Origin: Caldinitratiruptor microaerophilus
GTDB lineage: Bacteria; Bacillota; Sulfobacillia; Symbiobacteriales; ZC4RG38
Assembly (NCBI RefSeq): GCF_025999835.1
Contig: NZ_AP025628.1
Span: forward strand, 1,736,001-1,800,000
DNA: 64,000 nucleotides
Reading direction: 5' to 3'
The notes below the pieces were generated by a model, which was not told the origin of the DNA, did not search any database, and was given only the letters and a program-made list of their open reading frames with translations. A program made the translations under genes and the position numbers. Positions 8,609 through 16,270 of this stretch are shown one piece after another (the first letter of the stretch is position 1; each line of letters begins with the position of its first letter).

Positions 8609-8971
8609 CTACGGGGGACCCTGAACCCGCACCCCCTGGACGTTGATCCGGACCGACCGCACCTTGAGTCCGGTCGCACCCTCCACCACGTAGCGCACCT
8701 TCTCCGTGATGTTCCGGGCGATCTCGGAGATGCGGGCGCCGTACCCCATGACAACGTACAGGTCGATGTCGACCTCGTCCCCGTCCCCGTGCACCCGGAC
8801 GCCCCGGGCCAGGTTCTCCCGGCCGAGCATCTCCGCGATCCCGTCCTGCAACCGGGTGGAGGCCATGCCCACCACGCCGTAGCACTCCGTGGTGGCAACG
8901 CCGGCCAGGGTGGCGATGACCTCGTCGGAGAGCGTGATGCGTCCGAGTTCCGTCCGGACCTCCTTCGGCAC
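8609..8971 (-). CDS. Asp23/Gls24 family envelope stress protein
   Basis: 120 residues. Contains the DUF322 (Asp23) pattern: 'LGRITLSDEVIATLAGVAT', 'CYGVVGMAS', 'VDIDLYVVMGYGARISEIA' and a final 'VRINVQGVRV'. Equivalent to YloU, the gene that precedes fakA in Bacillus. Family members are membrane-associated envelope-stress or cell-shape proteins of unclear biochemistry. Start set at GTG 8971 (GGGGAGGGGGG upstream), because the longer upstream reading has no conserved content. Divergent from rpmB with 190 bases between starts. Confidence 0.9.
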   Translation of the reverse strand: MPKEVRTELGRITLSDEVIATLAGVATTECYGVVGMASTRLQDGIAEMLGRENLARGVRVHGDGDEVDIDLYVVMGYGARISEIARNITEKVRYVVEGATGLKVRSVRINVQGVRVQGPP

Positions 8972-9087
8972 CGGCCCCCCTCCCCGTGGTCCGACCTTAC
9001 CTGTGGTTCGTGCCGCCTTTGGCAGACTCCTGCACGAACAGCAGCCCCGCGGCGGACCACGCACGGCCCCGCGGCCCCGGGGCGGGA

Positions 9088-9116
9088 TTGCCCGCACCCT
9101 CCCCGCGTGATATGAT
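9088..9116 (+). promoter_or_regulatory. Promoter of rpmB
   Basis: TTGCCC (9088-9093), 17-bp spacer, TATGAT (9111-9116) preceded by TGA (extended -10). rpmB starts 46 bases downstream. Confidence 0.75.
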
Positions 9117-9161
9117 GAGGCGTGTGCGCCCGGAACCTTCGCAGCGAGGGGGTGGACGGAA

Positions 9162-9353
9162 GTGGCTCGCCTTTGCGAGGTGTGCGGCAAGAAGTGGTGG
9201 CGGGGGAAGCAGATTTCCCACTCGCACATCCGCACGAACCGCACCTGGTCCCCGAACATCCAGCGCGTGCGCGCCGTGGTGGACGGGAAGAAGGTCCGGC
9301 TCTACGTCTGCACCTCCTGCCTGAAGGCCGGGAAGGTGCAGCGGGCCGTCTAG
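9162..9353 (+). CDS. rpmB: 50S ribosomal protein L28 (C+ type)
   Basis: 63 residues. Two CxxC pairs, 'CEVCGKKWW' and 'CTSCLKAGKVQRA', form the zinc ribbon of a zinc-binding (C+) L28. 'GKQISHSHIRTNRTWSPNIQ' is the L28 core. GTG start with GAGGGGGTGG upstream. Divergent from asp23 as in Bacillus. Its TAG shares the palindrome CTAG with the stop of hslO, which converges on it, so the two coding regions overlap by four bases. Confidence 0.97.
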   Translation: MARLCEVCGKKWWRGKQISHSHIRTNRTWSPNIQRVRAVVDGKKVRLYVCTSCLKAGKVQRAV

Positions 9354-10300
9354 TCCGGGCCCGGATCGGTCGAACCTGCAGGTGGGCCGGAAGCCGCCCC
9401 TCGGGGGCGGCTTTCCGCGCGGGCGCCCCGGGTCTCCTCCAGTACCGCGGCCAGCTCGTCCCGGCCGAAGCGGTACACCGTCCCGCAGAACTCGCACCGG
9501 AGCTCGGCCTGCCCCTCCTCGCGGAGCATCGCCTCGAGCTCCGCACTGCCGAGGCTCGCCAGCACCCCCGCCGCGCGCTCCCGGCTGCACCGGCAGCGGA
9601 ACTCCAGGGCCTGCTCGTCCAGCACATGATACGCAAAGCCCGCGAGGAGCCGTTCGAGCATCTGGTGGGGACCGAGCCCCGCGGCGATCGCCCGGCTCAC
9701 CGCGCCCAGCTCCCGGAGGTTGGCCTCCAGGCGCTGCCGCTCCTCCTCCGCCGCGGTGGGCAGGAGCTGCATCAGGTAGCCGCCGGCGGCCGCGATGGCG
9801 CCGTCCGGGTGTACGAGCACGCCCAGGGCCACGGCGGCCGGCTGCTGCTCGGACGTCCACAGGTAGTGGGTGAGGTCCTCGGCGATCTCGCCGCTCACCA
9901 GGGGCGCGCTCCCCGTGTACATCTCCTTCAGGCCGAGGTCCCTCGTCACGTAGAGAAACCCGGTCCTGCCCACCGCCGCACCCACGTCGAGCTTGCCATC
10001 CTTCAGCGGTAGGTCCACGTGCGGGTGGGTCACGTAGCCCCGGACGTGGCCCTCTCCGTCGGCCTCGGCGAGGATGGCCCCCAGCGGGCCGTCCCCGTGG
10101 ATGCGGAGGGTCACGGTCTCGCGCCCCTTCAGGCCCGCGCCCAGAAGCGCGGCCCCCACCAGGGCGCGCCCGAGTGCCGCGCTGGCGACGGGCCAGGTGT
10201 CGTGGCGCCGGCACGCCTCCGACACCAGGCCCGTGGCCTCGGCGGCAAGCACCCGGATGAGGCCGTCCCCCGCGATCGCGCGCACCAGCAGGTCGGACAT
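9350..10300 (-). CDS. hslO: Redox-regulated chaperone Hsp33
   Basis: 316 residues. The zinc-binding redox switch is present: 'FRCRCSRERA' (CxC) and 'LRCEFCGTVYRF' (CxxC) near residues 233-270. The N-terminal fold is marked by 'LVRAIAGDGLIRVLAAEATG', 'LKGRETVTLRIHGDGPLG' and 'GYVTHP'. Oxidation releases zinc and activates holdase function in the cytoplasm. A 25-residue Pro/Gly/Arg tail exceeds the family length and coincides with the rpmB terminator. The ATG lies only six bases after a strong -10, so the mRNA is probably leaderless. Confidence 0.96.
   Translation of the reverse strand: MSDLLVRAIAGDGLIRVLAAEATGLVSEACRRHDTWPVASAALGRALVGAALLGAGLKGRETVTLRIHGDGPLGAILAEADGEGHVRGYVTHPHVDLPLKDGKLDVGAAVGRTGFLYVTRDLGLKEMYTGSAPLVSGEIAEDLTHYLWTSEQQPAAVALGVLVHPDGAIAAAGGYLMQLLPTAAEEERQRLEANLRELGAVSRAIAAGLGPHQMLERLLAGFAYHVLDEQALEFRCRCSRERAAGVLASLGSAELEAMLREEGQAELRCEFCGTVYRFGRDELAAVLEETRGARAESRPRGAASGPPAGSTDPGPD
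9391..9413 (+). terminator. Rho-independent terminator of rpmB, inside the 3' end of hslO
   Basis: AAGCCGCCCC-TC-GGGGGCGGCTTT: a 10-bp stem with a short T run, about 40 bases after the rpmB stop. It is encoded antisense within the last codons of hslO (a low-complexity Arg/Gly/Ala/Pro tail), so both functions share the DNA. Confidence 0.65.
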
Positions 10301-10306
10301 GGCCTC

Positions 10307-10334
10307 ATTGTAGCGAACCGCCGGCCGGAGACAA
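10307..10334 (-). promoter_or_regulatory. Promoter of hslO
   Basis: TTGTCT (10334-10329), 16-bp spacer, TACAAT (10312-10307). Only GAGGCC separates the -10 from the hslO ATG, so the start site should coincide with the first codon. Confidence 0.75.
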
Positions 10335-10375
10335 GGTCCGCACCGGCGGTCCGTCCGGCCGCGGCGGTGGCCCCC

Positions 10376-10462
10376 CTAGCCGCTCCGCCGGGAGAAGACC
10401 GACAGGATCGCGAGCAGGACCTTGCCGAGGGGCCTCGGCAGGCGGATGACCGTGATCCTCAA
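10376..10462 (-). CDS. spoVM: Stage V sporulation protein M
   Basis: 28 residues starting at TTG 10462, nine bases after GGAAGGGGG. 'TVIRLPRPLGKVLLAIL' matches the amphipathic helix of Bacillus SpoVM ('TIKLPKFLGGIVRAML', 26 residues): the Pro-x-x-Leu-Gly kink and the basic tail are conserved. SpoVM recognises the positively curved forespore membrane and anchors SpoIVA to build the coat. The position, downstream of rpe and before the rpmB region, is exactly its Firmicute location. Missed by length cut-offs and by TTG start. Confidence 0.9.
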   Translation of the reverse strand: MRITVIRLPRPLGKVLLAILSVFSRRSG

Positions 10463-10483
10463 CGCCGATCGCCCCCTTCCCCG

Positions 10484-10651
10484 CTACCGCCCGCGCTGCA
10501 CCGTGTAGCCCAGGTACGCCAGGAAGGCGCCCAGGGCCGCCGCCCACAGGTAGGCGGGGACCGACAGCACCAGGACGAGTCCGCCCAGGACCATGAGCCC
10601 GTAGCCAAGGGCCGCGGCCGCCCGCTGCGGGCTGCGGCGTCCGATGCGCAC
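10484..10651 (-). CDS. Small membrane protein between rpe and spoVM
   Basis: 55 residues from GTG 10651 with GGGAGGGGTGGGCC upstream. Layout: a basic start 'RIGRRSPQR', a hydrophobic helix about residues 13-31 ('LGYGLMVLGGLVLVLS'), a proline, a second helix about 33-50 ('AYLWAAALGAFLAYLGY'), and a basic end 'VQRGR'. This looks like a two-helix hairpin with both ends cytoplasmic. No family recognised. It ends 21 bases before the spoVM start, so it is almost certainly co-transcribed and may be sporulation-linked (inference). Confidence 0.8.
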   Translation of the reverse strand: MRIGRRSPQRAAAALGYGLMVLGGLVLVLSVPAYLWAAALGAFLAYLGYTVQRGR

Positions 10652-10743
10652 GGCCCACCCCTCCCTGGCGCCAGCACGGCCCCCGGTTCAGTCACGTTCA
10701 CAGTATGCCGGACCCGGGGGGTTTGTGCGGACGGTGCGACCGG

Positions 10744-11433
10744 CTACCCCGCCGAGGCCCTCCGCAGCGCAGCGATGGCCTCGCCGGCGTCCGGCTGTCC
10801 GAAGACGGCCGAGCCGGCCACCAGGACGGTGGCCCCTGCCGCCACGCAGGCCGGCGCGGTGTCGGGGGCCACCCCGCCGTCGACCTCCAGCTCGACCCGG
10901 CCGGCCAGGCCCCGGTCGGCCAACAGGCGCCGGGCGGCCGCGATCTTGGGCAGCACCTGCGGGATGAACCGCTGGCCCCCGAAGCCCGGGTTGACCGTCA
11001 TGAGCAGCACCAGGTCGACCAGATCGATCACGTGCTCGATCAGGCTCAGGGGGGTGTGGGGGTTCAGGGCGACCCCGACCCGCACCCCCGCCTCCCGCAC
11101 CTGGGTGAGCACCCGGTGCAGGTGCACGCACGCCTCCGCGTGCACGGTGATGAGGTCCGAGCCGGCCCGGACGAAGTCGCCGATGTACCGCTCCGGGTTC
11201 TCGATCATGAGGTGCGTGTCCAGGGGCAGCCGGGTGCGCTCCCGGATCCGCGCCACCACGGGCGGCCCGAAGGTCAGGTTCGGCACGAAGTGGCCGTCCA
11301 TCACGTCCAGGTGGACCCAGTCGGCCCCTCCGGCCTCGATCCGCCGGAGCTCGCCGGCCAGGTCGGCAAAGTCGCTGCTCAGGAGCGAGGGCGCCACCTT
11401 GAGCCGCTGCGGCTCGATCGCCATCGGCGGCAC
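10744..11433 (-). CDS. rpe: Ribulose-phosphate 3-epimerase
   Basis: 229 residues, TIM barrel. 'VAPSLLSSDFADL', 'HLDVMDGHFVPNLTFGP', 'THLMIENPERYI', 'MTVNPGFGGQRFIP' and 'VDGGV' carry the metal-binding His/Asp and catalytic Asp residues. Interconverts ribulose-5-P and xylulose-5-P in the pentose phosphate pathway. GTG 11433 follows AGGAGGGG; an ATG three codons later is an alternative. Placed after rsgA as in Bacillus, but the usual thiN between rpe and spoVM is absent. Confidence 0.97.
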   Translation of the reverse strand: MPPMAIEPQRLKVAPSLLSSDFADLAGELRRIEAGGADWVHLDVMDGHFVPNLTFGPPVVARIRERTRLPLDTHLMIENPERYIGDFVRAGSDLITVHAEACVHLHRVLTQVREAGVRVGVALNPHTPLSLIEHVIDLVDLVLLMTVNPGFGGQRFIPQVLPKIAAARRLLADRGLAGRVELEVDGGVAPDTAPACVAAGATVLVAGSAVFGQPDAGEAIAALRRASAG

Positions 11434-11478
11434 CGCCCACCCCTCCTTTCCTGCCCTGCAGGCCGCCGCGTCCGGCGC

Positions 11479-12348
11479 TCACCAGGGCTTCTGGGCTTCG
11501 ATCTCCGCGAGGAAGGCCAGGTAGTGTTCGTACCGGTGCCGGGCGATCCGCTCGCCGACCGCTGCCTTGACCGCGCAGCCGGGCTCGGCCCGGTGCAGGC
11601 AGTCGTCGAACCGGCAGGGACCCACGCGGTGGAAGTCGGGGAACAGGTGGCCCAGCGCCCGGGCCTCGACGCCCTCGAACTCCAGGTAGGTGAACCCGGG
11701 GGCGTCGGCGACGAGGCCCCCCGCCGGCAGGCGGATCAGTTCGACGTGGCGCGTCGTGTGGCGCCCGCGCCCCAGCTTGCGGGCCAGGGTCCCCACCCGG
11801 GCCTGGTACCCGGGGGCCAGCGCCCGCGTGAGCAGCGACTTTCCGGCCCCGCTCTGCCCGGCCAGGACCGAGGTACGCCCGGCGAGGCGGGCGGCCAGGT
11901 CGGGGATCCCCTCGCCGGTGAGCGCGCTCACCGGCACCACCGGATATCCCACCGTCTCCCCGTACAGCCGGCGGAAGCCCTCCACCTCCTGCGGCGTGCA
12001 CAGGTCGGTCTTGTTCAGCACCAGGAGCGCCTCGATGCCGGCGTGCTCGACGTGGACCAGCACGCGGTCCAGGAAGCGGTAGTCCGCCTCCGGCTCGTGG
12101 AGGGTGAACACCACGGCGCACAGGTCGACGTTGGCCACGGGCGGCCGGCGCAGCTCGCTGGCGCGGGGCAGCACCCGGTCGATCCGCCCCTCGCCGTCCG
12201 GGGCCAGCGTGACCTCCACCCGGTCGCCGGCGAGGATGCGCCGCTCCTCCAGCCGCAGTTTCCCCCGCGGCCTGCACTCGACCTCCCGGCCATCAACCAG
12301 CACGTAGTGGATGTGGCTGTGGGATCGGATCACCTGCCCAACCGGCAC
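11479..12348 (-). CDS. rsgA: Ribosome small subunit GTPase A
   Basis: 289 residues. Circularly permuted GTPase: G4 'VLNKTDL' precedes G1 'GQSGAGKS', then G2 'GRGRHTTRHVEL' and G3 'VADAPGF'. An OB-fold occupies residues about 1-65, and the C-terminal zinc motif is 'CRFDDCLHRAEPGC'. Assists late 30S maturation. Starts at GTG 12348 with a modest GGGTGAGG site. Directly downstream of prkC (31 bases), in the conserved stp-prkC-rsgA-rpe order. Confidence 0.96.
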   Translation of the reverse strand: MPVGQVIRSHSHIHYVLVDGREVECRPRGKLRLEERRILAGDRVEVTLAPDGEGRIDRVLPRASELRRPPVANVDLCAVVFTLHEPEADYRFLDRVLVHVEHAGIEALLVLNKTDLCTPQEVEGFRRLYGETVGYPVVPVSALTGEGIPDLAARLAGRTSVLAGQSGAGKSLLTRALAPGYQARVGTLARKLGRGRHTTRHVELIRLPAGGLVADAPGFTYLEFEGVEARALGHLFPDFHRVGPCRFDDCLHRAEPGCAVKAAVGERIARHRYEHYLAFLAEIEAQKPW

Positions 12349-12379
12349 GGACCGGCCTCACCCCCTTCAGGCTCGGCGT

Positions 12380-14263
12380 TCACGGCAGGGGGATCTCCCG
12401 GGCAGGCTTGCCGTCCGCGTAGACCAGGAGCCGGGCGCTCTCACCCGTCCACCGCACGGCGAGCTGGAAGATCTCCCCCGCCGGATGCCGGGCGTGGTGG
12501 ACCGTCGTGACGCCGGCGGCGTCCACGAGGTCGACCCGGACGTCGACGGCCCCCTCCTTCCCGGGCACCTCGATGAGCTTGGTGGCCTCCCGGATCGCCG
12601 GCTGCGGCGGCCCGCTGCTCAGCGTCACGTTCACCGCCGACCCCGGGGCCACCTCGGCACCCGGCTGCGGATCCTGCGAGATGATCAGGTCCTCCGGCTG
12701 GTCCGAAGGCTGCCGCCCCACCTGGCCGAGGGCCAGCCCCTGGTCCTTGAGGAGCGCCTCCGCCTCGGCCAGCGTCTTGCCGGCCAGGTTCGGCACCTGC
12801 TGGCCGCCGCGGCTGACGACGATGTCCACCACCGTCTTCAGGCGCACCGGGACCCCCGGGCTCAGGCTCTGGGAGATTACGCGGCCCTCCGGAACCTTCG
12901 GGTCGAAGACCTCGGTGACGTTGCCGAGCTGCAGGCCCTTCTCGGCGAGGGCTGCCTCGGCCTCGGGCCGGGTCATGCGGGAGAGGTCGGGGACGGGAAC
13001 CAGGCGGGGGCCCATGGACAGCCGCACCGCCACCACGCGCCCGGGCTTGACCTTCGAACCCGCCTCGTACTCCTGCCAGGTCACCCCATCCGGCGGGATC
13101 GAGTCCGAGTACTCCAGGGCGTCCACCTTGAGGACCAGGCCCGCGGCCGCCAGGCGCTCCTCCGCCTCCTGACGGCTCATGCCGACCACGTAAGGCACCT
13201 GGACGTCAGGGACGTCCAGGAGACGCATGACGTAGAAAGCCCCGGTGCCCAGGGCCGCGAGGAAGAGCGCGACGAGCCCGAGGGCAATCCACAGGCCGGC
13301 CGGGCTCCGCCTGCGCCCGGGTTCCTCCTCGTCGTCGGCGTCCACGTCCGGCGGCGGCAGGCGGCGCGCCGCCCGGGCCCGCACGGCCCGCAGGTCCTGG
13401 GTGGGGGCGTCGTCCGCGGAGAAGTGCACCCGGCCCTCCCGGTACGCGGCCAGGAACCGCTCGAGGTCGGCGCGCATGGCCTGGGCCGAGGCATAGCGGT
13501 CCTTCGGGTCCTTCTCCATCGCCCGGAGCACGATGGTCTCCAGCTCGGCCGGGATACCGGGCACGAGGGCCGAGGGCGGCCGCACCTCCTCCTGCACGTG
13601 CTTGAGCGCCACGGATACCGGCGACTCGCCGGTGAAGGGCACCCGCCCGGTGAGCATCTCGTAGAGGACCACGCCCAGGCTGTAGAGGTCGGACTTCTCG
13701 TCCGCCGGCCAGCCCCGGGCCATCTCCGGGGAGAAGTAATGGGCGGAGCCGAGCAGCGATCCGGTGTTGGTGACGGTGTCGTGGCTCACCGCGCGGGCAA
13801 TGCCGAAGTCGGTCACCTTCACGCGCCCGTCCCGGGTGAGCAGGATGTTGTGCGGCTTGATGTCCCGGTGGACGATGCGGTGCCCGTGGGCGTGCGCCAA
13901 GGCGTCGAGGATGCCGACGGTGATGCGGGCGGCCTCGTCCGGCGGGAGAGGGCCGTGCGTCTGGATCCGGTGCTTGAGCGTCTCCCCCTCCACCAGTTCC
14001 ATGACGATGTAGTGCAGATCGTCTTGGTGGCCGACGTCGTAAACCGACACCACGTTCGGGTGGGACAGGCTGGCAGCCGCCTGGGCCTCGCGCCGGAAGC
14101 GGCGCACGAACTCCTCGTCTGCCGCGTACTGGGGCTGCAGCACCTTGACGGCCACCGGGCGGTTCAGGAACAGGTCCTGGGCCCGGTAGACCACGGCCAT
14201 GCCGCCCCCGCCCACCTTGTCGAGGACGCGGTAGCGGCCGCCGAGCACCGTACCCTGCTGCAC
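12380..14263 (-). CDS. prkC: PASTA-domain Ser/Thr protein kinase
   Basis: 627 residues. Kinase domain about residues 10-270: 'GGGGMAVVYRA', 'VAVKVLQ' (ATP-binding Lys 40), 'HRDIKPHN', 'VTDFGIAR'. A basic/acidic juxtamembrane stretch leads to one transmembrane helix near residue 335 ('ALGLVALFLAALGTGAFYV'). Three PASTA repeats follow, then about 75 residues of extra beta-rich tail. PASTA domains sense muropeptides; in spore-formers PrkC can trigger germination and regulates cell-wall growth. GTG 14263 is preferred (AGAGGTGA eight bases upstream); GTG 14275, overlapping the stp stop, is possible. Confidence 0.96.
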   Translation of the reverse strand: MQQGTVLGGRYRVLDKVGGGGMAVVYRAQDLFLNRPVAVKVLQPQYAADEEFVRRFRREAQAAASLSHPNVVSVYDVGHQDDLHYIVMELVEGETLKHRIQTHGPLPPDEAARITVGILDALAHAHGHRIVHRDIKPHNILLTRDGRVKVTDFGIARAVSHDTVTNTGSLLGSAHYFSPEMARGWPADEKSDLYSLGVVLYEMLTGRVPFTGESPVSVALKHVQEEVRPPSALVPGIPAELETIVLRAMEKDPKDRYASAQAMRADLERFLAAYREGRVHFSADDAPTQDLRAVRARAARRLPPPDVDADDEEEPGRRRSPAGLWIALGLVALFLAALGTGAFYVMRLLDVPDVQVPYVVGMSRQEAEERLAAAGLVLKVDALEYSDSIPPDGVTWQEYEAGSKVKPGRVVAVRLSMGPRLVPVPDLSRMTRPEAEAALAEKGLQLGNVTEVFDPKVPEGRVISQSLSPGVPVRLKTVVDIVVSRGGQQVPNLAGKTLAEAEALLKDQGLALGQVGRQPSDQPEDLIISQDPQPGAEVAPGSAVNVTLSSGPPQPAIREATKLIEVPGKEGAVDVRVDLVDAAGVTTVHHARHPAGEIFQLAVRWTGESARLLVYADGKPAREIPLP

Positions 14264-14271
14264 CGCCGCGA

Positions 14272-15018
14272 TCACCTCTCCCGCACCGTCGCGACCACGG
14301 TGACGTTGTCGTAGCCGCCGCGATCGTTGGCGAGTTCCACGAGGCGCGCCGGCAGCGTGTCCAGCCCGGCGGGGTCGCGGGCGGCCTCCGCCAGTTCGGC
14401 GGCCGTGACCAGGTTCGTGAGGCCGTCCGTGCACAGGATGAGGATGTCCCCGACCTCCCACGTGGCGACCCGCGTGTCGATGCGGACCTCGCCCGGCGCG
14501 CCGAGGGCGCTGGTCAGGAGGTTGCGCTGCGGGTGGTGCATCGCCTGCTCCTCCGTCAGCCGCCCGGCCCGGACAAGTTCGCCCACCACCGAGTGGTCCT
14601 CCGTCAGCACCTCGATCTCGCCGTCCTTGCCCACCCGGTACGCGCGGCTGTCGCCGACGTGCACGATGGCCACCTCCGGCCCGGCCACCACCGCAGCGGT
14701 GAGGGTCGTCCCCATGCCGGCGTACGCCGGATTGGCCTGCTGGGCCGCCACGATGCCGGCGTGCGCGGCCAGCGCCGCCTCCCGCAGGCCGGCCGCGGCG
14801 TCCGGGGCCCCCGCCCAGGCGGCCTGGGCGGCCGCGACGTGCTCGTGCAGGATCTGCACGGCCAGGCTGCTGGCCACCTCGCCGGCGGCGTGCCCGCCCA
14901 TGCCGTCCGCGACGGCCAGGAGCGCCCACCCCTCTTGGGGGCGGAGCTCCTCCACCACGTACGCGTCCTGGTTGCCGGACCGCATCCGGCCCACGTCCGT
15001 CGCTGCCACCACCCGCAC
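14272..15018 (-). CDS. PP2C-type Ser/Thr protein phosphatase (Stp/PrpC)
   Basis: 248 residues. PPM motifs: 'TDVGRMRSGNQDAYVV', 'LLAVADGMGGHAAGE', 'HVGDSRAYRVGKDGEI', 'LTEDHSVVGELVRAG', 'LCTDGLTN' and 'GGYDNVTVV', supplying the Mn/Mg-binding aspartates. Dephosphorylates PrkC and its targets. Start GTG 15018 behind GGGAGGG. Adjacent to prkC (8-base gap to the preferred start), the standard kinase-phosphatase pair. Confidence 0.96.
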   Translation of the reverse strand: MRVVAATDVGRMRSGNQDAYVVEELRPQEGWALLAVADGMGGHAAGEVASSLAVQILHEHVAAAQAAWAGAPDAAAGLREAALAAHAGIVAAQQANPAYAGMGTTLTAAVVAGPEVAIVHVGDSRAYRVGKDGEIEVLTEDHSVVGELVRAGRLTEEQAMHHPQRNLLTSALGAPGEVRIDTRVATWEVGDILILCTDGLTNLVTAAELAEAARDPAGLDTLPARLVELANDRGGYDNVTVVATVRER

Positions 15019-15040
15019 ACACGGCCCTCCCTGGCGGCGG

Positions 15041-16195
15041 TCAGGCGGGCGCCGGAGCCCCCGGCCCGCCCGGCGTCTGCCCGAGCCGGGCAGCCGGCTG
15101 CCGGGCCCGGTTCCGGAGCTGACCGCACGCCGCATCGATCTCCCCGCCCATCTCCCGGCGCACCGTCGTCGCGATGCCGCGTGCCTCCAGCGCCCGGGCG
15201 AACCGGGCCACCCGGGCCCGACCGGGCCGGCGGTACTGCGGGCGCTCGGTCACGGGGTTGAACGGGATGAGGTTCACGTGTGCCAGGCTGCCCCGCAAGA
15301 GCCCCGCCAGGCGCCCGGCGTGCTCCTCCCCGTCGTTGACGCCCTCGATGAGCAGGTACTCGTAGGTCACCCGGCGCCCCGTCCCGGCGGCGTACTCCCG
15401 GGCAGCCGCCAGCACCTCGGCCAGCGGGTAGATCCGCGTGATCGGCATGAGCCGCGCCCGCAACTCGTCGTCGGGGGCGTGGAGAGACACCGCCAGGGTG
15501 ACCGGCAGCCCCTCCCCGGCGAGCCGCCGCATCGCGGGGACCAGGCCGGCGGTCGAGATCGTGATGTGCCGGTAGCCGATGCCGGGGCCGTCCGGGTCGT
15601 GGAGCAACCGGATGGCCTTCAGCACGTTGTCGTAGTTCTCCAGGGGTTCGCCCGAGCCCATCAGGACCACGTGGCCGATCCGCTCGCCTGCCGGTACCTC
15701 CCGGCTCATGACCAGCAACTGATCGACGATCTCCCCGGCCGTGAGGTTCCGCACCAGGCCCCCCAGGGTGGAGGCGCAGAAGGTGCAGCCCATCCGGCAG
15801 CCGACCTGGGAGGAGAGGCACACGGACCAGCCGTAGTCGTGGCGCATCAGCACCGACTCGACCACGTTGCCGTCCGCCAGCAGGCGAAAGAGGAACTTCG
15901 TCGTGCGAGTGGCGGGGCTGTGCTGCCGCCGCTCCTCGACCAGGCAGCCGGGGTGCGCGACCGCTTCCAGCCGGGACCGGAGGTCCCGCGGCAGGTCCGT
16001 CATCTCGGCGAAGCTGCGGGCTGCCCGGCCGTACAGCCACCGGAAGAGCTGCCGCGCACGGTAGCGGGGCTCGCCCAGCGTTTCAACGAACGCCTCGAGC
16101 GCCTCGCGACTCAGTCCCACGAGGGCGCGCCGCCCGCCCACGGGGAGCTCGACGGGCGCCCTGTCCGGGGACAGCTCTCTGAGCTCGCGGACCAC
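15041..16195 (-). CDS. rlmN: Dual-specificity 23S rRNA/tRNA (adenine-C2) methyltransferase RlmN
   Basis: 384 residues, radical SAM. The cluster-binding motif is 'GCRMGCTFCAS' (CxxxCxxC) and the methyl-carrying Cys is in 'EIDAACGQLR'. 'RHDYGWSVCLSSQVGC', 'MGSGEPLENYDNV' and 'LIEGVNDGEEHA' are RlmN-specific. Methylates A2503 of 23S rRNA and A37 of some tRNAs. GTG 16195 chosen for its GGAAGGGGGGAT site. A Pro/Gly/Ala tail of about 25 residues follows the catalytic domain. Confidence 0.96.
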   Translation of the reverse strand: MVRELRELSPDRAPVELPVGGRRALVGLSREALEAFVETLGEPRYRARQLFRWLYGRAARSFAEMTDLPRDLRSRLEAVAHPGCLVEERRQHSPATRTTKFLFRLLADGNVVESVLMRHDYGWSVCLSSQVGCRMGCTFCASTLGGLVRNLTAGEIVDQLLVMSREVPAGERIGHVVLMGSGEPLENYDNVLKAIRLLHDPDGPGIGYRHITISTAGLVPAMRRLAGEGLPVTLAVSLHAPDDELRARLMPITRIYPLAEVLAAAREYAAGTGRRVTYEYLLIEGVNDGEEHAGRLAGLLRGSLAHVNLIPFNPVTERPQYRRPGRARVARFARALEARGIATTVRREMGGEIDAACGQLRNRARQPAARLGQTPGGPGAPAPA

Positions 16196-16270
16196 GGGAT
16201 CCCCCCTTCCGCTGCCGGGAACCGACCTAGTTCCGTTCGCCCCGTCCCGCCTCATTCCCTCTCGCCAGCG

